Counted from the first letter of the stretch, positions 43,141 through 52,861 are shown. The stretch is DNA of 64,000 bases from Pseudomonadota bacterium (GCA_963205315.1 CAUJIO010000008.1:96838-160837); one strand, 5' to 3'. The notes: generated by a model from the sequence alone, not told the origin. Program-made: numbers and translations.

Positions 43141-44049
43141 ATGGCCAAGGCAGACACCGCGCTGATCGCCTTGAGCTATCGTTATTTCATGGCGGTTGCG
43201 GACGCGGGGTCCGTGCGCTCTGCGTCGCGCCGCCTCAACGTCGCTGCCTCTGCCATCAGCCGTCAGCTTATCCAGCTCGAGGACCAGCTTGGCGTCGCCC
43301 TGTTTGATCGTTCCGGGCGGGGTCTCTTGCTGGCGCCGGCGGGCGCGATCCTGCTGCGCGGACTGCGCGCCGCCGCCCTCGGGCATGAGACGACGCTCGA
43401 TGAGTTGGGAGCACTCAAAGGGCTGAAGCGCGGTCTGCTGCGCGTGGCGACCGTGGAAAGCATATCGGTTTCGATTCTGCCCGACATGCTGCTGGATTTT
43501 GCCCAGCATTTCCCCGGTATCGAAGTGGCTGTGACGGTCGCCGGTTCGGATGCCGTCACCTCGCTGGTGCGCGACCTTCAGGCTGATCTCGGCTTCACCT
43601 TCAATCCCACCTCGCTGGAGGGTCTCGAATCCGTAGCGGGGCGTGACTTGCAACTTGGCGCAACCATGTCGCCTCTGCATCCGCTTGCCAACGCCCGGCG
43701 GCTGTCACTGGCCGAATGCGCGGGCCATCCCCTTGCCTGGCCGTCACAGGGATTGAGCCTGAGGGCCATCCTTGACACCGTTCCTGCCGCACGAAGGGTG
43801 AGGCCGGCGTTTGAGTGCAACTCCCTTCGCCTCATGGCCTCGCTGGCGCGCCGCGGCAGTTGCATCGCATTTCAGACCCCGATCGGCATCGAGCAGGAAC
43901 TGGCCAGCGGCACGCTGGTCTGGGTGCCGCTGACCGACAAGAAGCTGCCGCTCGACCGGTTGAAGCTGGTGCGGCGCCAGGGGCTCGGCGCAAGGCCGGC
44001 AGTCGATGCCTTCATTGACATCGCCAGGCGCCGTCTTCCGTCGGTTTGA
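43141..44049 (+). CDS. LysR-family regulator, probable controller of purine genes
   Basis: A 302-residue LysR protein. The helix-turn-helix is ALSYRYFMAVADAGSVRSASRRLNVAASAISRQLIQLEDQLGVALFDR (residues 8-55), and the effector domain starts near residue 95. It follows glycerate kinase by 4 bp and precedes the purine operon, with a perfect 19-bp dyad in between. It is therefore the best candidate regulator of purine catabolism here. It is on the same strand as its presumed target, not divergent. The ATG at 43141 follows AGGTGA. Confidence 0.87.
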   Translation: MAKADTALIALSYRYFMAVADAGSVRSASRRLNVAASAISRQLIQLEDQLGVALFDRSGRGLLLAPAGAILLRGLRAAALGHETTLDELGALKGLKRGLLRVATVESISVSILPDMLLDFAQHFPGIEVAVTVAGSDAVTSLVRDLQADLGFTFNPTSLEGLESVAGRDLQLGATMSPLHPLANARRLSLAECAGHPLAWPSQGLSLRAILDTVPAARRVRPAFECNSLRLMASLARRGSCIAFQTPIGIEQELASGTLVWVPLTDKKLPLDRLKLVRRQGLGARPAVDAFIDIARRRLPSV

Positions 44050-44050
44050 A

Positions 44051-44069
44051 TGTGCACTTTGAGTGCACA
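44051..44069. promoter_or_regulatory. Operator-like dyad TGTGCACT-N3-AGTGCACA
   Basis: A perfect 8+3+8 inverted repeat beginning 2 bp after the LysR stop codon and ending 111 bp before the uraH ATG. It is not followed by a T-run, so a terminator is unlikely. The rest of the spacer holds TTGCGA at 44092-44097 and GTTAAC at 44111-44116, a poor promoter fit. Most likely it is the binding site of the adjacent LysR protein or of a purine repressor. Confidence 0.6.
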
Positions 44070-44180
44070 CTCCGTTCCGCTTAATCTGCTTTTGCGAACG
44101 ATGGGCCTGTGTTAACTTTCGAGGTGAAGCGGCCGCAAGAGCTGCTCGCAGGGACAACAGGCAGGGGACGACTGGAACAC

Positions 44181-44531
44181 ATGGGCCGTCTGACGACGCA
44201 TGTACTCGACACCGCTTCGGGCAAGCCTGCGGCGAATTTGAAGATCGATCTGTATTTGCTCGATGGTGGCGTGGTCCACCTCCGCACCATTCATACCAAT
44301 GCAGACGGCCGCGCCGACGGTCCAATGCTCGAGGGCACGGCGCTCATGCGTGGCCACTATGAGCTGCGTTTCCACGCCGGTGATTACTTGCGCGCAATGG
44401 GCGCCAACCTGCCCGAGCCGGCCTTCCTTGACGTGATCCCGATCCGTTTTGGCATTGCCGATCCGGATGGGCACTATCATGTGCCGCTTCTCCTTTCGCC
44501 GTATGGGTATTCCACCTATCGGGGCTCCTGA
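44181..44531 (+). CDS. uraH: 5-hydroxyisourate hydrolase
   Basis: A 116-residue transthyretin-like enzyme. [14 protein letters not shown] holds the N-terminal catalytic His, [13 protein letters not shown] the catalytic Arg, and the C-terminus is the family tag YRGS. It hydrolyses 5-hydroxyisourate, the product of urate oxidation by PuuD, to OHCU, which UraD then decarboxylates. The ATG at 44181 follows GCAGGGGA; the open frame upstream to 44109 starts with TTG and is not conserved. First gene of the purine operon; xdhA starts 1 bp after its stop. Confidence 0.94.
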   Translation: MGRLTTHVLDTASGKPAANLKIDLYLLDGGVVHLRTIHTNADGRADGPMLEGTALMRGHYELRFHAGDYLRAMGANLPEPAFLDVIPIRFGIADPDGHYHVPLLLSPYGYSTYRGS

Positions 44532-44532
44532 C

Positions 44533-46002
44533 ATGACGGTTCGTAGCAGCATCCGCTTTCTGCGCCGTGGCGAGGTCGTCAGCCTCGACGTTGTACCGCC
44601 GATGCAGACGGTGCTTGACTACCTGCGCCTTGATGAGAAATCGCGCGGGACAAAGGAAGGCTGCAATGAAGGTGACTGCGGTGCCTGCACCGTGGCGCTC
44701 GGCAGCCTGCGTGACGGCCGTATCGTCTATGAACCCGTCAACGCCTGCATTCTCATGGTGGCGCAACTGGACGGCAAGGAACTTGTCACCGTCGATGATC
44801 TGTCGCCGGATGGCGTCCTGCATCCCGTGCAGCAGGCGATGGTCGACATCCATGGCTCGCAGTGCGGGTTTTGTACGCCGGGCTTCGTCATGTCGCTGTT
44901 CACGCTCTATCACGCAGGTGCGGCGCCGACCCGCCAGCAGATCGCCGATCACATTGCCGGCAATCTCTGCCGCTGCACGGGCTACCGGCCGATCATCGAT
45001 GCCGCGATGAAGGCATGTGATGGCAGACCGGCCGACCGCTGGGCCGCGGGAGCCGCCGGTGCCGCACGCATCCTCTCTTCAATGCACGACGGCGCCGATG
45101 TCTTTGTCGGAACGCCGGAGAGTTTTGTGGCACGTCCGGTTTCGCCGGATGCGCTGTCCCGTCTTGCCGCCGAACACCCCGATGCCACCATCGTCTCCGG
45201 TGCCACCGATGTCGGGCTGTGGATCACCAAGCAGTTGCGGGTGTTGCCGAAGATCATTCTCACGGGCGGCGTGTCGACGTTGCATGACGTGACCGAAATG
45301 CCGGACCGTGTGTCGATCGGCGCGGCCGCAACCTATGCAGAAGCCGCGGAGGCAATGGGCCGTATCGATGCCGATGTGCGCGAGGTGTTGCGGCGCCTTG
45401 GGTCCACGCACGTTCGCGCCTCCGGCACCATCGGCGGCAACATCGCCAATGGTTCTCCCATTGGGGATACGCCGCCCATGCTGATCGCACTGGAGGCCAC
45501 GTTGCAACTGCGGCATGGCGATGCAACGCGCCGCATCCCGCTCGAGACGTTCTTCATTGCCTACGGCAAGCAGGATCGCGCGCCAGGTGAACTCGTTTGG
45601 CAGATCGACGTTCCAAAGCTGAGAGCCGGTGAACACTTCCGGGCCTACAAGATTTCCAAGCGGTTCGATCAGGACATTTCCGCGGTCATGTCGGCATTCC
45701 GCGTTACTGTCGACGACCGCAGGATTGCCGCCGCGCGCATAGCATTTGGCGGCATGGCCGCGATTCCTAAGCGCGCAACTCGCGCCGAGGCGGCTCTCTC
45801 CGGCATGTCCTTGGATGATGAAGCGAGCTGGAACGATGCCATCGCTGCTCTGGCGCAAGACTTCCAGCCCATCGCCGATATGCGGGCGTCCGCCGCCTAT
45901 CGGATGGAGGTTGCACAAGGCCTTCTCAGGAAGGCCTTGATTGAAATCAGCGGAACAGCGGATGCCACGCGCGTCGTTGGCGCGCGCAAGGCGGTGGCCT
46001 GA
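44533..46002 (+). CDS. xdhA: Xanthine dehydrogenase small subunit (Fe-S/FAD)
   Basis: A 489-residue subunit. The plant-type [2Fe-2S] domain (GCNEGDCGACTVALG) and second [2Fe-2S] domain (QCGFCTPGFVMSL...GNLCRCTGYRPI) occupy residues 1-165. An FAD-binding domain follows (VSGATDVGLWITKQLRVLPKIILTGGV; RASGTIGGNIANGSPIGDTPPMLIAL), then the CO-dehydrogenase-type C-terminal domain. It carries electrons from the molybdenum site to NAD+. TGATG overlap with xdhB. Confidence 0.95.
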   Translation: MTVRSSIRFLRRGEVVSLDVVPPMQTVLDYLRLDEKSRGTKEGCNEGDCGACTVALGSLRDGRIVYEPVNACILMVAQLDGKELVTVDDLSPDGVLHPVQQAMVDIHGSQCGFCTPGFVMSLFTLYHAGAAPTRQQIADHIAGNLCRCTGYRPIIDAAMKACDGRPADRWAAGAAGAARILSSMHDGADVFVGTPESFVARPVSPDALSRLAAEHPDATIVSGATDVGLWITKQLRVLPKIILTGGVSTLHDVTEMPDRVSIGAAATYAEAAEAMGRIDADVREVLRRLGSTHVRASGTIGGNIANGSPIGDTPPMLIALEATLQLRHGDATRRIPLETFFIAYGKQDRAPGELVWQIDVPKLRAGEHFRAYKISKRFDQDISAVMSAFRVTVDDRRIAAARIAFGGMAAIPKRATRAEAALSGMSLDDEASWNDAIAALAQDFQPIADMRASAAYRMEVAQGLLRKALIEISGTADATRVVGARKAVA

Positions 46003-48314
46003 TGCGGCAGGCGCGCGGAAAGATGGAAACACGAAGCGTCGGCAAGCCGCTCGCCCATGACAGTGCATCCCTGCATGTGCGGGGAGCTGCCGTTTACATT
46101 GATGATATCCGCGAGCCCGGCGGGCTGCTGCATGTCTATCCCGGCTTCGCGCGCGACGCTGCCGTGGGAACCATTGCGTCGATTGATCTCGATGCCGTGC
46201 GGCGTGCGCCCGGTGTGGTCGCCGTCATGACCGCAGAGGACATACCCGGCGCCAATGACTTCAGTCCTTCGGTTGGCGGAGACCCCATACTGGCGGATGG
46301 GAGCATCGTGTTTCACGGGCAGGTAATCTTTGCCGTGGTCGCCGAAACCCGCGAGGCTGCCCGCCGCGCCGCACGGCTTGCGAAGATCACCATCGAAGCG
46401 GCACAGCCCGCCGTCACGGTGGAAGACGCGATGGCCTTCAAGACCGCTGATGTTGGCCTCCCGTATGCTTTCGGACGCCGCGATGTGAACAAGGCGCTCG
46501 CCGCATCGGCCAATCGCATCGAAGAAAGCTTCCGAATTGGTGGCCAGGAGCATTTTTATCTCGAGGGGCAGGCTAGCTTGGCCGTACCTGAAGAGAACGG
46601 CTGCATGATGGTCTATTGCTCCACGCAGCACCCGAGTGAGGTGCAGCACCTTGTGGCTCACATGCTCCACGTTCCGAACGCCAGTGTGACCACCGAGTGC
46701 CGCCGCATGGGTGGCGGTTTTGGTGGCAAGGAAAGCCAGGCGGCGCAATGGGCCTGCCTTGCGGCACTGGCGGCGCACCTGACCGGCAGGCCGGCAAAGT
46801 GCAGGCTCGACCGTGATGAAGACATGATCATGACCGGCAAGCGCCATGACTTCCGTGTCGACTATCGCGCCGGCTTCGATGCCAAAGGCCGTATCACGGG
46901 TGTCGATGTCGAATTCCTTGCGCGCTGCGGGTATTCCGCCGATTTGAGCAATGCCATTTGCGACCGCACCATGTTCCATGCGGACAATACCTATTTCTAT
47001 CCAGCCGTCCGCATCGGCACGCGGCGGCTGATGACCAATACAGTCTCCAACACTGCGTTCCGGGGCTTCGGCGGACCGCAGGGCATGGTCTTCGCCGAGC
47101 GCATGATCGAGGCGATCGCGGTGAAGACCGGATGCGATCCGCTCGATATACGCAAGATCAATCTGTATACGGACAAGCGTGACGTAACGCCCTACGGCAT
47201 GAAGGTCGAGGACAATATCGCACTCGACATCATCGAGCAGCTCGAGACGAGTTCGGACTACCGCGCCCGCCGCAAGGAGATCGCATTCTTCAATGCGGCC
47301 AACCGCATTCTCAAGAAGGGCATCTCGCTGACGCCGGTCAAGTTCGGCATCTCCTTCACGCTGACGCACCTCAATCAGGCTGGCGCACTTGTGCATGTCT
47401 ATACGGATGGATCGGTCCATCTGAATCACGGCGGCACGGAGATGGGGCAGGGGCTCTATACCAAGGTCGCGCAGGTTGTTGCCGAGGTCTTCGGTATCGA
47501 TGCCTCAGCCGTGCGCATCACCGCAACGACAACCGCCAAGGTGCCGAATACATCCGCCACGGCGGCATCCTCGGGCGCGGATCTCAATGGCATGGCGGCA
47601 AAACAGGCCGCTTCCACAATCAAGGCGCGGATGACTGACCTCGCCGCCATGACGTGGAAAGTCCCGAAGGCCCGCATTCGCTTCGAGGGCGGCCGGGTCC
47701 TGGCCGGCAATCGCAGCATGGCGTTTGCGGAACTGGCTCGCATGGCGCATGCGGCACGGATCTCGCTGTCCTCCACCGGCTATTACGCCACCCCGAAAAT
47801 CCATTGGGACCGCGCCAAGGCCAAGGGACGGCCGTTCTTTTATTTCGCCTATGGCGCGGCCTGCGCCGAGACCACCATCGACACGCTGACCGGTGAAATG
47901 CGCGTCGATCGCGTCGACCTGCTGCATGATGTTGGCCGCTCGCTCAACCCCGCCATCGACATTGGCCAGGTGGAAGGCGGATTCGTGCAGGGCATGGGAT
48001 GGTTGACAACCGAAGAACTGGTCTACGATGACAAGGGCCGGCTTCGCACCCATGCCCCATCGACTTACAAGATCCCATGCGCCTCCGATGTGCCAGCTGA
48101 TTTCCGCGTCCGCCTGTATGAGTCGAAGGGCAATCGGGAAGACACGATCTACCGTTCCAAGGCTGTTGGCGAACCGCCGCTGATGCTCGGGATCGCTGTG
48201 TGGACTGCCATATTTGACGCCATTGCCAGCCTGAATCCCGGGCAGATTCCATCGCTTGACGCGCCTGCCACGCCTGAGGCCATATTGCGGGCTGTGAGGA
48301 GGATGGGGGCATGA
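46002..48314 (+). CDS. xdhB: Xanthine dehydrogenase molybdenum subunit
   Basis: A 770-residue molybdopterin-binding subunit that oxidises hypoxanthine and xanthine to urate. Seen are GGQEHFYLEGQASLA, RRMGGGFGGKESQAAQWACLAALAA, NTAFRGFGGPQGMVFAERMIEAIA, HGGTEMGQGLYTKVAQVVAEVFGI and the C-terminal KAVGEPPLMLGIAVWTAIFDA, whose Glu is the catalytic base. The ATG at 46002 overlaps the xdhA stop; an ATG at 46023 is possible. xdhC starts in its last four bases. Confidence 0.95.
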   Translation: MRQARGKMETRSVGKPLAHDSASLHVRGAAVYIDDIREPGGLLHVYPGFARDAAVGTIASIDLDAVRRAPGVVAVMTAEDIPGANDFSPSVGGDPILADGSIVFHGQVIFAVVAETREAARRAARLAKITIEAAQPAVTVEDAMAFKTADVGLPYAFGRRDVNKALAASANRIEESFRIGGQEHFYLEGQASLAVPEENGCMMVYCSTQHPSEVQHLVAHMLHVPNASVTTECRRMGGGFGGKESQAAQWACLAALAAHLTGRPAKCRLDRDEDMIMTGKRHDFRVDYRAGFDAKGRITGVDVEFLARCGYSADLSNAICDRTMFHADNTYFYPAVRIGTRRLMTNTVSNTAFRGFGGPQGMVFAERMIEAIAVKTGCDPLDIRKINLYTDKRDVTPYGMKVEDNIALDIIEQLETSSDYRARRKEIAFFNAANRILKKGISLTPVKFGISFTLTHLNQAGALVHVYTDGSVHLNHGGTEMGQGLYTKVAQVVAEVFGIDASAVRITATTTAKVPNTSATAASSGADLNGMAAKQAASTIKARMTDLAAMTWKVPKARIRFEGGRVLAGNRSMAFAELARMAHAARISLSSTGYYATPKIHWDRAKAKGRPFFYFAYGAACAETTIDTLTGEMRVDRVDLLHDVGRSLNPAIDIGQVEGGFVQGMGWLTTEELVYDDKGRLRTHAPSTYKIPCASDVPADFRVRLYESKGNREDTIYRSKAVGEPPLMLGIAVWTAIFDAIASLNPGQIPSLDAPATPEAILRAVRRMGA

Positions 48315-49222
48315 AGATCTGGCCGGTGATAGAGCGGGCACTCGACGCGCATGGCACATGCGTCATGATCTCCGTTGTTCGCGCCGAAGGTTCGACTCCG
48401 CGCGAACAAGGCGCGCGGATCATCGTGACTCCGCAGGGCTTCCACGGCACGATCGGCGGCGGGACGCTGGAGTGGAAAGCCCTGGCCATGGCGCAGTCCA
48501 TGCTCGGAAAGCCAGCGGCGACGCGTCTCGTCGATCAATCGCTGGGACCTGATCTCGGTCAATGTTGTGGCGGACGCGTGAAGCTGTCGATCGAGGCCTT
48601 TGATCGCGGCCAACTGCCGGCCATCGCGGACTTCTCGGCGCGCGAGAAAGCCGGCCTCTTCGACATGAGAGGCCGCATCCCTGGTGTCGATGTGATTGAG
48701 CGTTTCGGCGAACAGCAGCGCGCCGTATTGGTCTTTGGCGCCGGTCATGTCGGCCGGGCCACCATATTGGCGCTTGCCCCTCTGCCCTTTCAGGTTACGT
48801 GGGCCGATCCCCGGCCAGATGCCTTCCCGGCAGCGGTACCTTCCAACGCCACGCTGATCACTGGCGATCCACTTGCGGTCATTGCTGCGGCCCAGGATGG
48901 TGCTCTCGCCTTCATCATGTCGCACAGTCACGCGCTCGACCTCGAATTCGCCGATGCGGCGCTGCGTAATCCGAACATTGCCCGCGTCGGCGTGATTGGC
49001 AGCGCCACCAAGCGTGCCCGCTTCGAGAAGCGGCTGCGGGAGGCGGGCATTGATGATGAGCGCATCGGCAACATGATCTGTCCCATTGGAATTGGGGGTA
49101 TTCGTTCGAAACTCCCGGCGGCGATTGCCGTCGGCCTCGTGGCCCAGATCATCGTGCTGGACGAGGCACTCGCCCGGCATAAGCAGGGCGCGGAGCCACA
49201 GCAACAGTTGGCGGCGGGCTGA
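48311..49222 (+). CDS. xdhC: Xanthine dehydrogenase accessory protein XdhC
   Basis: A 303-residue chaperone that binds molybdenum cofactor, promotes its sulfuration and inserts it into XdhB. The XdhC N-terminal domain holds VVRAEGSTPREQGARIIVTPQGFHGTIGGGTLEW and LGQCCGGRVKLSIEAF. The C-terminal Rossmann domain holds AVLVFGAGHVGRATILALAPLPFQVTWADPR and VGVIGSATKRARFEKRL, with CPIGIGGIRSKLPAAIAVGL. Coupled to xdhB (ATGA); the ABC ATPase starts 7 bp after its stop. Confidence 0.95.
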   Translation: MKIWPVIERALDAHGTCVMISVVRAEGSTPREQGARIIVTPQGFHGTIGGGTLEWKALAMAQSMLGKPAATRLVDQSLGPDLGQCCGGRVKLSIEAFDRGQLPAIADFSAREKAGLFDMRGRIPGVDVIERFGEQQRAVLVFGAGHVGRATILALAPLPFQVTWADPRPDAFPAAVPSNATLITGDPLAVIAAAQDGALAFIMSHSHALDLEFADAALRNPNIARVGVIGSATKRARFEKRLREAGIDDERIGNMICPIGIGGIRSKLPAAIAVGLVAQIIVLDEALARHKQGAEPQQQLAAG

Positions 49223-49228
49223 TACATC

Positions 49229-50764
49229 ATGGAGTATTTGCTCGAGGCCCTCGACGTCACCAAGATCTTCGGCACGCTCAAGGCCAATGATGGCGTCACG
49301 CTGCAAGTGAAGCCCGGCGAGATCCACGCCTTTTTGGGGGAGAACGGTGCCGGCAAGTCGACCCTCGTCAAGATGATCTATGGCGCGTTGCAGCCGACAG
49401 CCGGGGAATTCCGCTGGATGGGCAAAACGGTGACGATTGCCAGTCCGGCTGCAGCGCGCCGTCTTGGCATCGGCATGGTGTTCCAGCACTTTTCGCTGTT
49501 TGACGCCTTGAGCGTCGCCGAGAATATTGCCCTTGCCATGCCAGGCACCTTCGATATGAAAAAACTCTCCGGGCGCATCGCGCGCGTATCGAAAGAATAC
49601 GGGCTGCCACTGGAGCCCACGGCGATCGTTGCCGATCTGTCGGTCGGCGAACGCCAGCGCATCGAGATCGTGCGCTGTCTGTTGCAGGAACCGAAGCTTC
49701 TCATCATGGACGAACCGACAGCCGTGCTGACCCCGCAGGAAGCTGACCAGCTTTTCCTCACGCTGGCGCGTTTGGCGAAAGAGGGCTGCGCCGTCATCTA
49801 TATCAGCCACCGCCTTGAGGAAGTGAAGCGCCTCTGCCACAACGCCACCATCCTGCGCCACGGCAAGGTTGTCGCCAATGTCGACCCGACTAAGGAAACT
49901 GCATCGAGCCTCGCGAAACTTATGGTCGGCGGCGACATCCATGTGGTCCGCGCCGCACGAAAGGACGGCAAGGGCGATGTGCGCCTCAAGCTCGATCACC
50001 TGAAACTCCAGGCCGATGGCCCCTTCGCCGTCGAATTGAAGAACGTCACACTCGATGTGAAGGCTGGCGAGGTCGTCGCCATCGCCGGTGTGGCGGGCAA
50101 TGGCCAGTCGGAACTCTTTGATGCTGTTTCGGGCGAACGCGCGTTGGCCAAGGATTCAATGCTGGTCATCGACGGCAAGCCGATGGGGCATGATGGCGTA
50201 AACGCCCGGCGAAATGCGGGCGCCGCATTCGTTCCGGAAGAACGGCTGGGCCATGGCGCGGTGCCCGGATTCAGACTCTCGGAAAATGTCATTCTCACCC
50301 GGCACTCGTCCGACCAGAAGCTGGTGAAATCCGGCATGGTGCAGAAAGGCGGCGCTGCAGGCGTCAGCGAGCGCGTCATCAAGGAGTATGACGTGCGCAA
50401 GGGCAAACCCGATCCGGAAGCCCGCGCGCTCTCCGGTGGAAATCTGCAGAAATTCGTCATGGGCCGCGAACTTGACCGCAAGCCCGGCGTGCTCGTGGTC
50501 AATCAGCCGACCTGGGGTGTCGATGCCGGTGCTTCCGCAACGATCCGTCAGGCAATCATCGATCTGGCGCGCCAGGGCTCGGCCGTCCTGGTGATCAGCC
50601 AGGATCTCGATGAGATTTTCGAGGTCGCCGACCGCATCGCCGTGATCTCGCGCGGTCAGCTCTCGGAGGCCTTCCCCGCCGGTGACCTGAGTGCCGAGAA
50701 GATCGGCTTGCTGATGGCCGGTTCACACGAAGTCAGAGAGGGCCATCATGCGGCTCGTGCTTGA
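49229..50764 (+). CDS. BMP-type ABC importer ATPase, double-domain (purine/nucleoside)
   Basis: A 511-residue protein with two ABC domains in the sugar/nucleoside importer style. The first has Walker A GENGAGKSTLVKMIYG, signature LSVGERQRIEIVRC and Walker B LLIMDEPTAVLT. The second has the degenerate P-loop GVAGNGQSELFDAVSG, LSGGNLQKFVMGREL and LVVNQPTWGVD, as is normal for the group. It powers uptake through the two permeases that follow. Position between xdhC and puuD implies a purine, nucleoside or urate substrate. Confidence 0.92.
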   Translation: MEYLLEALDVTKIFGTLKANDGVTLQVKPGEIHAFLGENGAGKSTLVKMIYGALQPTAGEFRWMGKTVTIASPAAARRLGIGMVFQHFSLFDALSVAENIALAMPGTFDMKKLSGRIARVSKEYGLPLEPTAIVADLSVGERQRIEIVRCLLQEPKLLIMDEPTAVLTPQEADQLFLTLARLAKEGCAVIYISHRLEEVKRLCHNATILRHGKVVANVDPTKETASSLAKLMVGGDIHVVRAARKDGKGDVRLKLDHLKLQADGPFAVELKNVTLDVKAGEVVAIAGVAGNGQSELFDAVSGERALAKDSMLVIDGKPMGHDGVNARRNAGAAFVPEERLGHGAVPGFRLSENVILTRHSSDQKLVKSGMVQKGGAAGVSERVIKEYDVRKGKPDPEARALSGGNLQKFVMGRELDRKPGVLVVNQPTWGVDAGASATIRQAIIDLARQGSAVLVISQDLDEIFEVADRIAVISRGQLSEAFPAGDLSAEKIGLLMAGSHEVREGHHAARA

Positions 50765-51854
50765 AAAGCGCGGCGAGCGTTCGCATCGCATGGCGCTTCT
50801 GTCGCCATTGATTGCCATCGCCCTCACCCTCATAACCGGCGGCATCATCTTCGCATTGAAGGGACTGAATCCGTTTGCGGCTCTTTATGTTTATTTCGTC
50901 GAGCCGCTGACCACTTCCTGGTCGATCGAGCAATTGTTCATCAAGGCCACGCCTCTGGCCTTGATCGGCGCCGGACTGGGCGTTTCGTATCTCGCCAACG
51001 TATGGAACATTGGCGCGGAAGGTCAGCTGACGGCCGGGGCAATTCTTGGCTCCGCAATCCCCGTCTTCTTTCCAGAGATGCAGACACTCCTGACCCTGCT
51101 TCTCATGCTTGGCCTCGGAGTTATCGGCGGCATGGTCTTCGCGGCGATTCCGGCGTTCCTCAAGAACCGCTTCAGTGCCAATGAAATCCTGACGAGCCTG
51201 ATGCTCGTCTATGTCGTGCAGCTGATCCTCGACTGGCTGGTGCGTGGACCCTGGCGTGATCCGAAAGGCTATAACTTCCCCAAGACGATCAGCTTCTCCG
51301 GCTGGCAAACCTTGCCGAGCTTCGAAGTGCTGCCGCCGTCGATGGGACCGCTTTATGTCAATCTGGGTGCGGTTCTCGCCGTCCTCGTCGTTGTCGCCCT
51401 GGCTTTCATGATGGGCCGCACGCTCAAGGGCTTCGAGCTGCGGGTGCAGGGCGTTGCGCCGCGTGCCGGGCGTTTCGCCGGTTTCTCGCGGGAGAAGACG
51501 GTGTGGTTCTGCTTCCTGCTTTCGGGCGGCCTCGCGGGGCTTGCGGGCATTTGCGAAGTGATGAGCACGGTCGGGCAATTGCAGCCCGGCATTTCACCTG
51601 GTTATGGTTTCACTGCCATCATCGTCGCCTTCCTCGGACGCCTCAATCCGGTTGGCGCTCTGGTCGCGGCCTTTGCCCTCGCCATCAGCTATCTCGGTGG
51701 AGAATCGGCGCAGGTGGCGCTGGGCATTTCGGATAAGACGGCGCGGGTCTTCCAGGGCATCCTGCTCTTTTACATTCTCGCCTGCGACTCGCTCATCTTG
51801 TACAGGCTCAGGATTACCGGCCTCGGTGGTAAGGTTGCGGAGGGACGGGCATGA
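50748..51854 (+). CDS. BMP-type ABC importer permease 1
   Basis: A 368-residue membrane protein of the BPD_transp_2 (LivH/RbsC/YufP-like) fold. It has about ten helices, including AALYVYFVEPLTTSW, LIGAGLGVSYLANVWNIGAEGQLTAGAILG and ISPGYGFTAIIVAFLGRLNPVGALVAAFALA. The NIGAEGQL segment is typical of nucleoside importers of this class. It overlaps the ATPase gene by 17 bp and the second permease by 4 bp. Confidence 0.92.
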   Translation: MRLVLEKRGERSHRMALLSPLIAIALTLITGGIIFALKGLNPFAALYVYFVEPLTTSWSIEQLFIKATPLALIGAGLGVSYLANVWNIGAEGQLTAGAILGSAIPVFFPEMQTLLTLLLMLGLGVIGGMVFAAIPAFLKNRFSANEILTSLMLVYVVQLILDWLVRGPWRDPKGYNFPKTISFSGWQTLPSFEVLPPSMGPLYVNLGAVLAVLVVVALAFMMGRTLKGFELRVQGVAPRAGRFAGFSREKTVWFCFLLSGGLAGLAGICEVMSTVGQLQPGISPGYGFTAIIVAFLGRLNPVGALVAAFALAISYLGGESAQVALGISDKTARVFQGILLFYILACDSLILYRLRITGLGGKVAEGRA

Positions 51855-52771
51855 ACGAGCTGCTGTCCATCGTCCTCACCATCATTACGGCGGCAACTCC
51901 GCTGCTGCTGGCCTCGATCGGTGAACTTGTGGTGGAGCGGTCCGGTGTGCTGAACCTTGGTGTCGAAGGCATGATGGCGGTCGGCGCTGTCTGTGGTTTT
52001 GGTGCGGCGCTGATGACAGGCTCGCCGCTCGTCGGCGTTCTTGCTGCCATCGCCGCGGGCGTGATCCTCTCGATGCTGTTCGGTTTCCTGACGCTCACCA
52101 TGGTCTCGAACCAGGTGGCGACCGGCCTTGCCCTGACGCTTCTGGGATTGGGCCTGGCCGGCATGATCGGCGAAGGCTTCGTTGGCCAGCCCGGCGTGAA
52201 ACTGGAGAAGATCTCGATCCCCGGTCTCACCGGCATACCCTTCATTGGCCCCGTTCTCTTTGGACAGGACCTTCTGGTCTATGTTTCGTTGATCATCGTT
52301 GCCGCGACGTCCTACGTGCTGTTCCGCACCAAGACCGGGTTGATCATCCGCGCCGTGGGCGACAGTCATCAATCCGCGCATGCGCTGGGCTACAGCGTCA
52401 TCGGAGTTCGCTATCTTTGCGTCATGTTCGGTGGGGCCTGTTCGGGTCTGGCTGGCGGTTACCTTTCACTGGTCTACACGCCGCAATGGGTGGAGAACAT
52501 GACCGCCGGGCGCGGCTGGATCGCGTTGGCTTTGGTGGTGTTCGCCTCCTGGCTGCCGTGGCGGCTTGCGATCGGCGCCTATCTCTTCGGTACCATTACA
52601 ATTCTCGGATTCTCGCTGCAGGCTGTTGGAATCGGCATTCCGTCGCAGCTATTGTCCTCGCTGCCCTACGTCGTGACCATTCTTGCGCTGGTCGTGATTT
52701 CGGGCAACCGGGCTCTGACACGGGCCAATACACCGGCTTGCCTCGGTCAGCCCTTCGTGCCTGACCGCTAG
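51851..52771 (+). CDS. BMP-type ABC importer permease 2
   Basis: A 306-residue membrane protein of the same fold, starting with TAATPLLLASIGELVVERSGVLNLGVEGMMAVGAVCGFG, the ERSGVLNLGVEGMM motif being typical of the second permease of nucleoside/BMP importers. Later come LGYSVIGVRYLCVMFGGACSGLAGGYLSLVYTPQWVENMTAGRGWIALALVVFA. It forms a heterodimeric channel with permease 1. Confidence 0.92.
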   Translation: MNELLSIVLTIITAATPLLLASIGELVVERSGVLNLGVEGMMAVGAVCGFGAALMTGSPLVGVLAAIAAGVILSMLFGFLTLTMVSNQVATGLALTLLGLGLAGMIGEGFVGQPGVKLEKISIPGLTGIPFIGPVLFGQDLLVYVSLIIVAATSYVLFRTKTGLIIRAVGDSHQSAHALGYSVIGVRYLCVMFGGACSGLAGGYLSLVYTPQWVENMTAGRGWIALALVVFASWLPWRLAIGAYLFGTITILGFSLQAVGIGIPSQLLSSLPYVVTILALVVISGNRALTRANTPACLGQPFVPDR

Positions 52772-52793
52772 GTGATCATCATGCTTCGTTTCA

Positions 52794-52835
52794 GGCTGCA
52801 GCCAACACGAGGCAGAAAAAATAACGGCTGCAGGA
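52794..52835 (+). repeat. Stem-loop between permease 2 and binding-protein genes
   Basis: CTGCAGCC (52796-52803) pairs with GGCTGCAG (52826-52833) across a 22-base A-rich loop; the left arm is also part of the palindrome GGCTGCAGCC. An intercistronic mRNA hairpin just before the binding-protein ribosome site could stabilise that message or set its level. It has no T-run, so it does not look like a terminator. Confidence 0.45.
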
Positions 52836-52861
52836 ATGGGCAAAAAACAAGGAGAACAGAG

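Noticed and set aside
44051..44069. Terminator of the LysR gene
   Set aside because: The dyad is not followed by a T-run on either strand; operator is the better reading.
45897..49999. Minus-strand open frames of 510 and 616 codons
   Set aside because: Antisense to xdhB, xdhC and the ABC ATPase; no recognisable domains.
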